Below are positions 46,975 through 59,667 of a DNA stretch of 64,000 nt, piece by piece. A program made the position numbers and the translations under genes. Each line of letters starts with the position of its first letter. The first letter of the stretch is position 1. The notes below the pieces were generated by a model. It was not told where the DNA came from. It was given only the letters and a program-made list of their open reading frames with translations, and ran no database searches. The stretch lies in assembly GCA_029531795.1 (NCBI GenBank), contig JAPEIS010000006.1, positions 744,001-808,000 of the forward strand, in the 5' to 3' direction. This DNA comes from Sclerotinia nivalis (lineage: Eukaryota; Ascomycota; Leotiomycetes; Helotiales; Sclerotiniaceae).

Positions 46975-49900
46975 TTAAGCAATATCTGCATTAGCCCTAA
47001 AGTTACACTGACACTTGCACTCCGCAATTGGACACTCCACATGTCTATCAAACCACTTTACCGCATGATCCATATGAGCAGCATGTTTACATTTCATACA
47101 GAAAGTCAACTGATTGCCCATTCTCTTAATCATCGGATCGTTCGACAGCTCAGGCCTATCCGACCTCGGAGAACCACAAATCCCTAAACAGATTCCACAA
47201 CGAGGTAAATGCGAACCACAGCGAGGACAGCTAAGACCTGCATTGATTCCACTAGAGATTAAAGGATTGCGTTCATCAGCAGAAGAAGAAGGACCGGCGG
47301 ATGAATTGGGGGGAACGGGAGCAGCGCCTGAAGCATTATGACGATCGTTTGAAGAACGGTTATCGCAGTAGAGACAGCGGACGGTGACTTGGCGGATGGG
47401 GGGTTTGATAACTGGAATGCCGTCTCGTTGACGAGATTTCTTGGCTGAGCCTTGGTCAAATTGGACTCGTAGGATGAATTGCTGATGGCGATTTAGATAA
47501 GCTTGATAGTTTTGGCGCCAGGCATCGCAGCGGATATCAGAAATGTATCGCGGGTAGCAAAAAGACATGATTAGGATGGCGGTTTGATAATCGAAAAACT
47601 TTGCAACATATTTCGCTAGAATATCGACCATGTTGTCTGTGATTCCGGCGAGTACAATGCCTTCAATATCTCCATGTTCGATAGCTTCTTCCATTTCCTT
47701 GTCAAGCCACTCCGTGAGTTGAAGGTCACTAAGGTATCTTAGGGCAACTCCAGCGCGATATCTCAATGGTAAAGCTGTCTCATTTGCGATGACCTCCCAG
47801 TCTCGTGTTGTGACATAGCCAAAGATAGCTCGGAGATATGGATCTCCAGACATGTGAGCTTGATCTTCAAGCGTCTTGCTCCAATTGGAGAGATCAACGT
47901 TGGGAGGACTCTTGGTGGTCACATCGAGTGCTACAGCAACAAATACTAGCTCTTTGTCTCCACGCCTGAGGATATCAACTGCGAGTTCAGGTTCTCCTTC
48001 AAAAAGCGCCCGTGCAGCCGCTTTGGTATATTCTCCTCTCTCTTCTAAACGGGTAAGAATTTCTCTAAGCTCTGCTGCAGGTTTTGCAAAACCGCACTGA
48101 GCAAGGCATAATTGTCGATGCTGTGGCTTCATAGTTGGCACACCAGTATATTCTTCATAGCCAATACGTTTATTTATAACAGCAATAAGTCTTTCCCACT
48201 GAGTAGGATCAGGAACAACAGTACTTTCGACAAGTCTTGATTCGGCCTTGCCACCTAATTTGTTGTTCCATAAGGTATAGACTCCCAAATAGCTAAGGTC
48301 AAGGGTCGGAGACAGCATGCCATCATCTTTGGCTGCTTTCTCGGCGACTAATTATATTAGCAAGTATCAATAACACCATAAAAGTAACATACCTGAAATC
48401 CAATACCATACGTCTCTAAGCCATGGATCTTCTTTGACCAGTGATTTGTTTTTATCACAATCAAACAAGTAACCATTAAGAGCACGTTCTATGAATAGAT
48501 TATCGATTAGCATAGCGTCGGCCTTAGAAGCTGGTATGCGAGATTTAAGTAAGATCTCGTGCATATCCCTGCTTGAGCAAATCTCGGTTGTTGATGAATC
48601 TTGGGTCTTCAATTTGCTCAACAGATTCATAGCAGATAACTTCTCGTTTAAAGAACCATTACCACTCTCAACGTCGACACCTCCTCCCTTGGCGAATGTC
48701 TCCAAAACCGGGTCGTTGACAATCTCAAGCTGTCGATCAATAGCTTCCGCAAAAGTCGACTTCGTGAAAGATGCTCTGCTAATCTGGCTGCCAGGGGTTT
48801 CTTTCTTGACATCTGATGCTGAAGCTTCAGGACGTTCAAGAGCTTTGTCAAGAGCAGCCGCTAGCGACTTTTGAACATGCGGGGTATTGTATCCATCTGA
48901 TCCAAATACGGGTGTATTAAACTTCAATTCGTTTGCATAAAGAGGGCCAAGGTTCACTCTACGCTCGGTGGCATCTGCAAAGTCCATCAAAGTATGATAT
49001 GACACTTTATCGTGATTATGTGGTGGTTGCCATGGCATGAAGTCCATCATTTGATCGGTGCTAGTGGGCGGTGTTTGCATGATTTCTAATGATCCAGAAG
49101 CCCTCAATGCAACAACACGGGGCTGTAGATCTGTAGTACCGAGCGTTAACCAATCGAAAGAGACTATCCTATCTTCCTGCTTGCGACCGCGATCTGTGTC
49201 GAAATATGGATATTCGAGATCAAACGACCTCTGGACTTGAAGTAGCTCCGGACTTCCTTTAACATCGTCTTCAGAACCAGGATCGTAATACTCCTTGTTA
49301 GTCTTCAAAATTTGAAGCTGGCCGGCATTTGAGAGAACACCTAAAGTTCCACGCTGCTCTCGGCAATAGCGCAATGATTTGATATATGAGCCTTGTTTGT
49401 CGGTGGAAATGACCTTCTTCAATTGCAAAGCGGCCCCCCAAACATATCCATCGTTATCAAAAGCGTCCAAATACATCGGAGAGGCAGTAGCTCGAGTGCT
49501 GACACGTCGATCCCAGACCATGAGTCCAGGTTGATCTAAAGAAGAGGAAGCAAAGTAGTTGGGGTCTGAGTAGTCGATGGTGAGGTTATTGTTGCATTTA
49601 GTTTGAAAAGTGATTACTCCACCACTCGGATCTATTCTATTTTAGTATGTGTCACCGACAAGATGCAACCTAACGAACCTCTGAGGTCGTGGATTCGGAC
49701 ACAAGAGTTCTTGATACCAATAGCAAGGGTTTGCGGTTGATCCTCAAAGAACTTAATGCTAGTTACCTGTTTGTTGTCAGTAGCGCCGTCAGGGGTGCTT
49801 TTTTTACGTCCACTCACGGTGGCCGACTCTAACTTTCTCGGCTCGACCGCATTATTTGGGACTTTCCATCCTGGCTGAGAAGTATCCCAATCAGCTAGGC

Positions 49901-50339
49901 GTTGATTAATATCCCAAATTTGCAGAGAGCCATCATTGCGAACTCTTTCGAGACCGATTGCTAGTAATCCAGTAGTGTTAAAAGCGACAGCTTGACATGC
50001 TCTTGGCTGCTTGATGGAAAGAGACAGAACAGCATTAGAATTGTCGTCAACTCGTAGTAATTGAAGCTCGCCACTAGAAGTACCAACAGCAACCAATCCT
50101 TCGACAACTGGCGACCAGTCGAAAGTATTCAAAGAGGGGATATCAATGTAACGAGATAGGGGCTCATACTCGAAGTTTCCTGGCCGTGCGAGACCCTTGG
50201 CCTCATAGACTTGAAGTATTCGATAATTCAGATTGAACGCGACAAACTGCGCACGAGCCGAGTTTGGCGACCATCTAATGATTCCCTCCGTCTTGTCCAT
50301 GTTTGCTGGAAAGTTCCAGTCTGGTACTCTCTGCTCCAA
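46975..50339 (-). CDS. SEA4: SEA/GATOR2 complex subunit Sea4 (Mio-like WD-repeat protein)
   Basis: Three exons: 50339-49679, 49631-48393 and 48347-46975, introns 49632-49678 and 48348-48392; 1,090 residues. Sea4/Mio is part of the SEACAT/GATOR2 complex on the vacuole, which controls TORC1 in response to amino acids. The N-terminal WD-repeat propeller starts IIRWSPNSARAQFVAFNLNY and includes TFDWSPVVEGLVAVGTSSGE, LAIGLERVRNDGSLQIWDIN and, after the first intron, SSSLDQPGLMVWDRR. An alpha-helical solenoid follows (SYLGVYTLWNNKL to LSDLQLTEWLDKEM). The C-terminus has a RING-like zinc module: CLYCDN, CPRCGSHLPRCGICLGICG, FCMKCKHAAHMDHAVKWF, CPIAECKCQC. Order and length agree with Mio. Both introns are phase-consistent and the frame is clean. 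Confidence 0.92.
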
Positions 50340-51154
50340 TCTAACAGCTTGAACCGATAGACTTTTGCGCTTTTACCCAGCTGGCTGAATCGCTAGTTAC
50401 CAAGTCGGTCCCTATTCCAACCTGGAAAGTAGCTGTCAGCTGATCTGTCTGCAGTCAAGGAGGCAACGCAGCAAAACTCACACTCTAGGTGAGGAGTCGC
50501 AAAGCTTGAACGTTTCGGCCGAAATCTGAAAGGATTGAGATTGAAAATAGTTTCATTCACAATTCATGATTGGCAGAGTCTAGCTCTGGACAGGTTTTGG
50601 ATTCGTAGCCCTGCTGATCTTCAATATCCGTCTTTTCAGGGGAATGATTTGGATTTTCAAGATTTCTGACTTAAAAATCGTAATTTTCGCCTGAGCAGGC
50701 TGCGATAGCTTTCAATGACTTGTTAGTTCGTAGGTTTCGCGGTCCAAACAAGTTTGGAACAGCAGGTGGCTCTTCGTCTCTAGATCTATAAATCAACTGT
50801 TAGTTTGAATAGCTTCCAAAACCCATGTATCCCTTGAAGGTTGATTCTGTAATTCCCTCTCCGTGAAAACTGATGGATGGGATGGAAATTAGAACTATGT
50901 TTAAATCTTCAATTTTTACATGTGAGAGAAATAATGAAGCAAAGATAATTAAAAGAGGGAATCAAAATACTTATTTATCACTTCTGGCAATTATCTTGAA
51001 GATGTTCCTGCTTTGTCATCCCGAAGTTATTCCGGATTGATGGGTGTGGGTGTGGAGGAAAAATAATATTCTGTAAGTTTAACAAATTTGACAAGGCTGA
51101 GCAACTACAACAAATTCAACATTGGAACAATTTTTAATCCAACTCAACAACATT
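50340..51154. promoter_or_regulatory. Divergent promoter region, Sea4 / Efg1
   Basis: 815 bp between two divergently transcribed housekeeping genes. Both promoters and leaders must lie here. I see no distinct site. Confidence 0.4.
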
Positions 51155-52115
51155 ATGGCACCTAAACGGAAACTTTCAGATTCAGATGCCCCGGAAGTGG
51201 TACACCCATCTAGACAAGTTCAAGTCTATGGTGATGAGCCAAAACCTGCAAAGAAACGCAAGTCGGAACCTGCATTCAACAAGAAACAAGCCCACGCTTC
51301 AAGCGTTAATACCATAAAGAAGAAGATAAGAGATACAACAAGGAAGCTTGAAAGGGCACAAGATCTTCCTGCAGATGTGCGCGTAGAGAATGAACGGGCT
51401 CTTGCTGCATATCAGCAGGAATTGGCTTCTGCAGAAGCCGAGAAGATTAGACAGAAAATGATCAAGAAATACCATATGGTTCGATTCTTTGGTATGATAT
51501 TCCCAGCATAGGACTTACTTTTCGTACTAATTTGGTATTGCAGAGCGTCAAAAGGCTACTAGACAACTAAAGAAGCTTCGAAAACGTCTTCTGGAAACCC
51601 AATCTACCGAGGAAGTTGAGCAATTGAAGGAAGAGATGCACATTCTTGAAGTGGATCTCAATTACACTCAATACCACCCTCTAAGCGAAACATACATTAG
51701 TTTATACCCCCCGAAAGGCTCGAAAGAGGACAAAGCGGATAAGACGAAGCCCCCGATGTGGAAAGAGGTTGAAAAGTGCATGGAGGAAGGAACCCTCGAT
51801 CGATTAAGGAATAGAAAACCAGACACCACTATTTCAGCCACAAAACCCATCAAACTTCCGGAGAGAAAGTCTATAAAACCTAAGCCAGTACCAAAACCAA
51901 AATTGGAAGAGCAAACTCCATCAATTGATACTACAGGAATGAATCGACGCCAGAGAAGAGCCCAGCGCGGGGTGAAAGATTCGAGGGCTACAAAGATTGC
52001 AAAGAATAAGTCTACAGGCTTTTCTAAGAACCAAGCATTCGGGGCCGTCGAGGGAGCAAGAGCAGATGATGCTCAAGACGGAAATGTTAGCGATGGAGGT
52101 TTCTTCGAGGAGTAA
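51155..52115 (+). CDS. EFG1: rRNA-processing protein Efg1
   Basis: Exons 51155-51491 and 51544-52115 (intron GTATGA...TGCAG), 302 residues. Efg1 is a nucleolar protein needed for early 18S rRNA processing. The N-terminus is basic (MAPKRKLSDS, KPAKKRKSEPAF). The family core is VNTIKKKIRDTTRKLERAQD-LPADVRVENERALAAYQQEL, a coiled coil that continues as MIKKYHMVRFFERQKATRQL across the intron, then LEVDLNYTQYHPLSETYISL. The C-terminus is basic with MNRRQRRAQRG and ends in an acidic DGGFFEE. The ATG at 51155 is preferred to one at 51122 since MAPKRK is the usual N-terminus and has better context. Confidence 0.9.
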
Positions 52116-55100
52116 TTGTAATTATATGGAGTTGGGATGTATTACGATACCCGTTTATCAAACATGTTTAGGTCAAAGCCTACTATTACTGCTGCATTAT
52201 TTTACCGCACGATAAGTCATGCTTGGTTCCTTGAGATAACATGTCGTGCTTCAATAATCAAGCAGCAGTCTGCAATTATGAAGTACTGAAAGCAGCTCTA
52301 ATTGCAGAGTGTTTCGTGGTGTATTTGATGTAAATTTCCCAAAAAAGAAACCAGTCATGTTAGCTGTAGATGGACATAAAGATTTAATCTCACCCATCAA
52401 GTAGTATTGGCGCATTGCCTGTATGACACATCTCATGTCAAGAAAAAGAGCCATGGATATCACTTGCACAAGTCACCACTGTCTCCAGGTAAGCCTTGCG
52501 CCTTCCGCCTTCCGCGGTCTCCTAGTCTACCTTTCCGTCAAAATATTAACTCGAACATGAATATTGAGAGTGAAATACCTCTCAACGAATCACAATCCTC
52601 GCCAACACCACTCTACTCTCATATCCACTACAAGAATTCCTATAATATATATCTAATCAAAAAGCCACAACCAATGCATTAGTTTGAAAAGTAGAAAAAA
52701 GACATGGGATTTGGGTTTTCGCAAGTATGGGAACAGCAGCAACGATGGCTGAATCTTCACGGCTGTACGGGCCACTCAGGTATTCCCGTGCTGTCTCCCA
52801 CCTTTAATTTTTTTTCGCAATGTATGGCTGTTATTTGTATATATATTTTATGTGGTAAGTCGACGATGAGTTGTTTGGTAGTACGTATGTATAGCAGGAG
52901 ATTTATTAAGCGAGGAAAGATGGATATTCGCGCTCTATGGCTTGTATTTGGCTAGTGGATTATTGTCGTGTTTTACTACATATTCTAACCGCCTCTGAAA
53001 GAAATGGTCATTACTAGAAACTCAGCATTATTACCAATAATAGGAGGGCGATGGTTTAGAAAAAGCTCGCTCATTTCGCTCATTATTCTTGTCCAGCAGA
53101 TTTTCATATCGAGCTTCTTTCTTTTTCTCGCGATTTACTATTACTGTCGAAAATATGGATGGCCATTTCTTCCTTCGCTTTTCATTCTCTTCATCGTTGC
53201 TTTTTAGAATGCATGGTTTGTCGGGACCATTGTGCTATTACCGGAGGTTATTCGCGTTTGTATTCGTTCTCGCTTGTAGTTAATAAGGAATTTGAATCGA
53301 GCTTCACTGCATCGGCGGGTAAAGACGAATCCCATATTTCGGGACGTACCTGATTCCCAATTGTCGGATGAAAATATGTTTAGTCGTTCCCTCATCCGGT
53401 GATGCTGTGGACTTATATAGCTCGCTCTTTCTAGTTCTCGAGCAGATTTACAGACAGAATGTTATGTCATCTAGAGAGGGAATAAGCCCCGCATGCTTTT
53501 AGGGATGTAGATGTTCATGGCATTGGCACAATACTCACCTTCTAAGGTTTCTCTCACTCTACTCCGCCACCGAATTGGGATACCCACCCACCACCATAGA
53601 CATGAGCCCACCACGATGGGACTGGAAGTGGCTATTGGTGGGGCTCAACAGTCAATGGCAACTTCTTTTGGCATGTAGAGTGTATGACACAGAATGGGAG
53701 GTCTTTTCGATCTGCCCAATCATATGCCTCAATTGATTCGTCCCCCTCTCAAAGAACTTATTAAAAACCTATTGTGAAAGAGGTAGATCGAGATATATAT
53801 GTCCCGATAGTACACTACAAGTGAATAAAAAAAGAAAGTTTTCTGTCACGCTAAGAAGTTTGGCTATATATTTGGGAGCTGGTAGTTATCAAATGCTTCA
53901 GGTGACCAGGGGATGGTGTCGTACACAGGTCCAGCGCGATTGCCTTTTTAATTGAACCGGGAATAAGCTTCGGAGTTTTGAGATTGACATCGGGAAAAAC
54001 CTCGTCCGCTACGTTCTTATGTTGGGGAAATCTTACTGGCATTATTTTATTCTTTTAATGACAATGACGACGACAATGAACATACGTCCGATCTTGCCAT
54101 TTGAGATCTGACGTGCATGCGTTTTTCAATTGAAATCGTCTCGAATCACGCATCACATTATCCATCAATGGTGGGGTTCAGAAATATGGTCAGCCGCAGA
54201 TTAAAGGCTTCAGATGGGATCGGCAAGTTTCCACTATAGTAAACAAGTTCATTAGAGGACTTCGTTGCTTCTTAAATTTCTTCTTGTCTACTCCTTGCGT
54301 CGCAGTAGGCGGGACTTTTGCTGAATGCCGGCCTTTGCATTCGCAGCGGATATTCCGGTAGACTTTTTGAAGTTCAAGGAATAGCCTTCAGATCTCTCTG
54401 CATCCTATTCACTTCCATTCTTTCAACAGTTTAGATCCTCGTCTTACGCTAAGATTTGCAATTCTGGCTTAACAAAGAAGATCGACCAGGCACGCGCGAA
54501 TAGAAATCATTATCTATCCCTTTTCAAACATAATCAGATATCTCGATCGATTATATTATACCTTTCCTGATGACCTAGTTCTTGAGGTATATATGCGTTG
54601 AACGAGGCGTATGGATTGTATTATGAAAATGCCTGAAGAAAGACGAAACCTCACAGGGGAGTGTTGGAGTACAGAAAAACATGGTCTCAAATAATGGCCT
54701 TATTCAAACGTGGTTTAGTAGAGGGAAATGAGATTTCCGGCATATTTATCTGATAAAAGGCGTTGCCGCTTGGACTTCATCTAATAAAAATCGACGACAA
54801 GCCAGATTCTGGATGATAGTGAGAGATCTGTTTCTCTGGCAATAGAGGTCGTTGTCTACATACTGACAGTCAAAAGAGGGGTATATCTCTGTGACTGCAA
54901 AGAGCGTATACTTCAATATCTGATATTATTTCTGCTTAAGCTCTGGGAGTAATCTCATGCCCTTTGAATCAGGATATGTTTGATGCCTGCCATGTTTGCA
55001 TGTTGCATAAGGACTTGGGACAGGATCTTGACTTTTAGATAACAATTCGTACACCAATCTTCGAATTAGTGTATAGGTGAATATTAGACAGCCTGTGCCT

Positions 55101-56141
55101 GGTCTCAAGATATGGCCGAGGGGTATTAGTTACGAGGATACTCACTATCGCGGACACTATTGCAGTAAAAGAGAGTCTGGTGCTGGCCTAGCCAGAGAGC
55201 AGAGGGCTCTCTGTTGATGTATCCATCAGCTATTCTTGCACTCCTATCGTAACATGGAGACTAAGGCGAAGCTAGCAGAAAACTCCCATCGAAGTCCGTC
55301 TTGTTAGGAACATCGAAGAAATTGGCGGTATAACAGAGCTGTCACTTACTTGTGACGGTAATTGTTGATTCTTAACGACTGACAATGGTTTGTTCGATAT
55401 ATGCATTTGAAGACAGCAGTAATGTTAAGAAGAGATCAGATGATATTACATTGAAGTTAGAAACGAGTCAAGCAAGTGCCGCGCTGAAAGAACCGTTCTT
55501 GCAATAAAAAGATTCGTTTCGAAACCTGACTGTCATGTCGCAGCCAATTTTAGCAATTTTACGTTCTGCAGGAGATGATCATGGCATGGTCCGGGAAACC
55601 CTGGATTACGTTGAAGTACCATTGTTAGCACGAAATGCGCAGCCATGAGGGTAGTTCGGCACAAATTTGATTCAAAAGGACGGGAGGGAGAAAGACAGGC
55701 GAGTCATGGACAGGAGTAAAGCGCAGAAACATCGAGAAAGCCTTCACTAAATTAGGTATTTTGACGCCGGGGTTAGGAGATATTTTTGCTGGTCGTTCAA
55801 AGAGCGAACGATGTATATTCCGCACCCACGATCAGCGATAAATAAGATACACAATATATAGCATTAAATAGTAGCTCATAACCTCCGAGAGTCAACAGCC
55901 GAAGAGCCCCTAGTCCATCCTCGAAACTCTTTTTCATGAGCTAACAATCATGTGTGAGGGGTTGTCCCGCAACACTAATCCCTGCGCTCCACACTTCATT
56001 CCCCCACCTTCCTAGCCAAGGCTAGTACTCACATACAACAATTACTCCGAACCACCAAGAAAAAAAGCCATATCCCTACAACGAAATCACCAAATCCCAT
56101 CAAACATCCAAAATCCCATCCCCATCCCCATCCCCCCAAAA
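52116..56141. other. Four-kilobase gap without a recognised gene
   Basis: No coding exon, tRNA or other RNA could be supported; all open frames are under about 90 residues and show no family resemblance. Composition is mixed, not strongly AT-rich, so it does not look like RIP-mutated DNA. A possible stem-loop lies at 53604-53646 (GAGCCCACCA with TGGTGGGGCTC). Long leaders or noncoding transcripts are possible. Confidence 0.4.
56115..56136 (+). repeat. Short (CCCCAT)n tract before the Efm7 start
   Basis: Three to four CCCCAT units end a few bases before the start codon at 56142. Seen directly; function not known. Confidence 0.75.
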
Positions 56142-57120
56142 ATGTCTCGCATCCTAACCGACAAAATCCGCATCGAGCCCGAATACACAGAACCCGAAGA
56201 CTACTTCCAAACCTCCCTGTCCGTTCTCTTCCCCGACGATATCCAAAACCACCACGGCGATAAGGATCAGCACATTGTATATACATCCCCGACATTAGGC
56301 GAAATAATATTAGAACTATCTGCTCCAGGGGGCGAAAAAGGTCGTCTATTATTCGCGCATTATTTATGGAATGCGGGATTACAATTAGCTGAGTTTTTTG
56401 AAGAAGGGGATGGGAAGAGAGGTGGAAGGGAACGATGGGAGGTTACTGGGGAGAGAGTTTTAGAAGTGGGAAGCGGGACTGGGCTAGCGGGGATAGTGAC
56501 TGCGTTGATGGGAGCAAAAGAGGTGGTTCTTAGTGATTATCCTGACGAAAATGTGCTTGCGAATTTACGGACGAATGTAGCGAAGAATATTGAAGCCAAC
56601 GGATTTGGTGACGTGACGGTACAAGGACATGAATGGGGAGTTTTGGACGATCAATTCTCGATGGATAATAAAGAGAGTTTTAGTAGGGTGATTGCGTCGG
56701 ATTGTTTGTGGATGCCATGGCAGCATGAGAATCTTTTGAAGTCAATTAGGTGGGTTTTGAAGGAAGATGGGCGGTGAGTGGTGAAGGAGTTTTGTTCTTT
56801 TTTTGTTTCTCTGGCCCCTACCTAGTAGAGATTATTGAGATGGGCACAGATGAGTGGATGAAATTCCCTCTTTGGCAGAAGTACTGATTCAATGAATAAA
56901 TAGGGCTTGGATCTGTGCAGGTTTTCACACAGGCCGGGAACTAATGCGTGGATTCTTCGAAGAGGAAAAGCTGGCGGTAGCTGGGTTGGAAATAGAATCC
57001 ATCTATGAAAGAGATGCCAACGGTGTTGAGAGAGAGTGGGTTACAGATAGAGGAGCAGAGGATCGAGATGCGATCGCCAGAAAGCGATGGTTGGTAATCG
57101 CCATTTTGAAAAGACGATAA
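56142..57120 (+). CDS. EFM7: eEF1A N-terminal methyltransferase Efm7 (Nnt1-type)
   Basis: Exons 56142-56773 and 56904-57120, intron 56774-56903 (GTGAGT...AATAG), 282 residues. Efm7 is a cytosolic class I SAM-dependent enzyme that methylates the N-terminal Gly and adjacent Lys of translation elongation factor 1A. The SAM-binding motif I is RVLEVGSGTGLAGIVTALMG, followed by VVLSDYPDENVLANL (motif II acidic loop) and HEWGVL. The post-motif SRVIASDCLWMPWQHENLL is typical of the family-16 group. After the intron AWICAGFHTGRELMRGFF follows in frame, then a C-terminus ending WLVIAILKRR. The N-terminal FQTSLSVLFPDDIQ and ILELSAPGGEKGRLLFAHYLWNAG (shown here in part) are family features. The alternative, a different lysine methyltransferase of the same superfamily, is less likely. 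Confidence 0.87.
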
Positions 57121-57457
57121 ATCTGTCTGTCAAAAGTCTTTAAATCGTAGATATCTAAATATATTTTGTCTATAATCACGGAGCAAGAATGGTAATACTT
57201 CTTTTCGTACTTTGCAAGTAATCTGCATAAGAGCTATGAACTAGGCATCCATAGACAGGTATTATTACAGTACACAGAGGTTCACACCAATAAATGGCAG
57301 ACCATCAAAAGAATGCGGAGGAAAAATGCCCTTCACTTCTCTGGAATGGAAACAAGCAAAGAGTATACCTGTGAAAAAAAAAACCATTTCATAAGCAATC
57401 CCTTCCATTTAGCACGCTGCCCCTTTCTTCGCCTGTGCGCCTCCAGATTTGTCCAAA
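57121..57457. terminator. Convergent 3' region, Efm7 / unknown protein
   Basis: 337 bp between two convergent genes. It must hold both 3' UTRs and polyadenylation sites. No separate gene seen. Confidence 0.4.
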
Positions 57458-59215
57458 TCACTCGGTCTTTTCCGTCTCAACGATGATCTTGACGTCTCCA
57501 TCCATCCATTCTGTCTTTCTGACTGACAATAGAGCCATGACATATGTTGCCTCTGATTTGACCTCGACCAAGCCATTGGGACCCAAAACCTTCATAGCTG
57601 TCTTCTTGTAAGGTGCCTTAATCGCCGCGTCAACATGTGCAGTAAAGCTTACGAAACCTACACAATTTGTTGGGTTCAAGGTAAACATGTCCCTGATACG
57701 TTTGCCATTGTGGACAATGTTGATATGGTACTCAAGTGGTGCCGGCTGCTTAGCACTAACTTCTGGTGTTTTGGCTGTTTGCGTCTCAGCTACAACATTC
57801 GCGGCTGAATTGCCTGCAATAGCTTTATTGACTACATTTTGATCGGGTAAGCTAAGTCGGGGGTCAATTAATGAGGATTGAGATGCTTGACTGTTTTTGG
57901 AGGATGCGGCGTGTAACTGAAAGAGCTCTTCTTCTTTCCTTTTTTGATTTCTGAGGTTGAGGGCATATAATCGCTGTCTCTCATTGGTAACCATGCGACG
58001 CAATAAAGGAGTAATTCTAGAGATAATCCTGGAAATAATTATTAGCAAAGATAGTATTGGAATTAAAATCACAAAACTCACCTGTTGGGCATGTCAGGCC
58101 AAATCCATTTTCTTGTAGAACCACTTGGGGAATTTCTACCAAAAAGTCTCTCCCCCCATCCCTCTCCCTCATCGGCCAAGAAATTCCTGACACAAGCATA
58201 AAGCTTCAGCTTCGTCAAATCATTATCTCTTTTTTCTTTAGTACCAATACAGGCGCTTCGATCTGGATGTTTCGGATCTAGCATGTAGTCCTTGGCTGCA
58301 GCCTGGAGCGTAATGAAGTCTTCAGGTGCTAATTCCAATTTTGTGAAAACCTTCGACATCGCTGGTCCTACAGTCTGATTAGCCACCTTTTTGTAGAATT
58401 ATAATCGAAAGACTTACTGGTGTATTTTCTGCCAGATGCAGATGTTTTTCGAAAAAGTGCAGCAGCTGAATGAACGCCATGCGCTCTTGGATTGAGATCA
58501 GGAATTGTCGAGGACTTGCGTTGCGAATCCTCACCCTCGTCCTCGCCTTCTTCATCATCTTCTTCGACATCAGAAGGTTCCGACCCCCATATTTCTCGTT
58601 CTCTCGCAGCTTCCTCCTCTTCTTCCGCTGTGAGTTTGCGCACTTTTCTTGGTTTAGCTTTGGCATTTATGAAACCAAACATTTCCCCTCCTTCCTCTGC
58701 TCGATCTTCCGATTCATCCCTACCACGCTTTGAAGATGTCTTCGTTGGTGAGCTTCGAGTACTTTGTCCGTTGCCAGTGTTACTCGATGGAGTATCTGAT
58801 CGCCTGGCATCTACCCCTCCAGCCGTCTCGGCAGCATGTAAAAGGCTTGCGAATTGTTCATTTGTGCGTGTAGAAGTAGGAATATCCAGATCGCGAGAAT
58901 CCCATTTTGTGTTTGTAAGTTTTTCCAACAATTCTATCGGATCGTCTATGTCTGCAATGTCGTTGACGGTCAATTCACGCGTGTCTGCTATCGAGTCAGT
59001 ATCAAATTGAGAAACTGAGACTTTGATTACTTACGTGACTGATAACTGCCCAAACCTCCACTTCTGTTACCAGTTCCATTACCATGGTCATTACCATATG
59101 CACCTAAAGTCACGACTGAGGGTGCTTTATTTTGAGTTGTTGAATGTGTATGCAATTGAGGTTGATTAGCCATGATGCGCTCAGCAATTGGTGTTGATGA
59201 CTGTGGGTACACCAT
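57458..59215 (-). CDS. Conserved fungal protein of unknown function
   Basis: Four exons: 59215-59035, 58984-58418, 58367-58082 and 58028-57458 (introns of about 50 bp, all GT-AG), 534 residues. Exon lengths sum to a whole number of codons and every joint keeps frame. Residues 1-65 are Gln/Thr/Gly-rich. About 65-190 are polar, with a Lys-rich then very acidic stretch (SEPSDVEEDDEEGEDEGED), so probably disordered and nuclear. The conserved core is KLELAPEDFITLQAAAKDYM with LDPKHPDRSACIG and LKLYACVRNFLADEG, a helical block. The C-terminal domain (PLEYHINIVHNGKRIRDMF to MDGDVKIIVETEKTE) looks like an alpha/beta fold. I recall similar proteins in other filamentous ascomycetes but no function. No catalytic motif or zinc site is visible. 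Confidence 0.85.
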
Positions 59216-59667
59216 TTTGTCCTGTTTGCTCTTCGCTCAAAATGCCTTTTTTTTTTTTTTTTTTTGCTTTTTGGCTTGGTGGGTTGGTGGGTTGGTGGGT
59301 TAATTGAATTTGCACATGTGATTATCGGAGGATCGGGGGTCAAAAGGGTTTTTTGCAAGGTTAAATGCTTAGCTAATTGCCTGATATTTTGTCTTGTCAG
59401 TAATTGGTTTAGAGTGAAAGCTTTGTGGATTAATTACTAACAAAAGCGGATGAGGAAGAACCAAAGTAGTCCTTTAGTGGGCCATACTAATTGCTTCTAT
59501 TGTGTGAATTCATCATACTAGGTAGGTAGGTACTTTCCAGGAACTCGATAACATTCACTCAACCACTGGAGCTGAAGGAGCAATAGATAAATATTCATTC
59601 TGTTCTTGATCATTCACACTTTTTGTCAAATGGAAACACTTTCTATTACTGTTTTGATATAATCATC
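59216..59667. promoter_or_regulatory. Divergent promoter region with poly-T and GGTGGGTT repeats
   Basis: 452 bp between divergent genes. A run of about 17 T lies at 59248-59265 and GGTGGGTT repeats follow at 59277-59300. The promoter role is inferred from orientation. Confidence 0.45.

Noticed and set aside
59277..59300. GGTGGGTT repeats as telomere-like DNA
   Set aside because: Only three units, inside a divergent promoter between intact housekeeping genes; a simple repeat.
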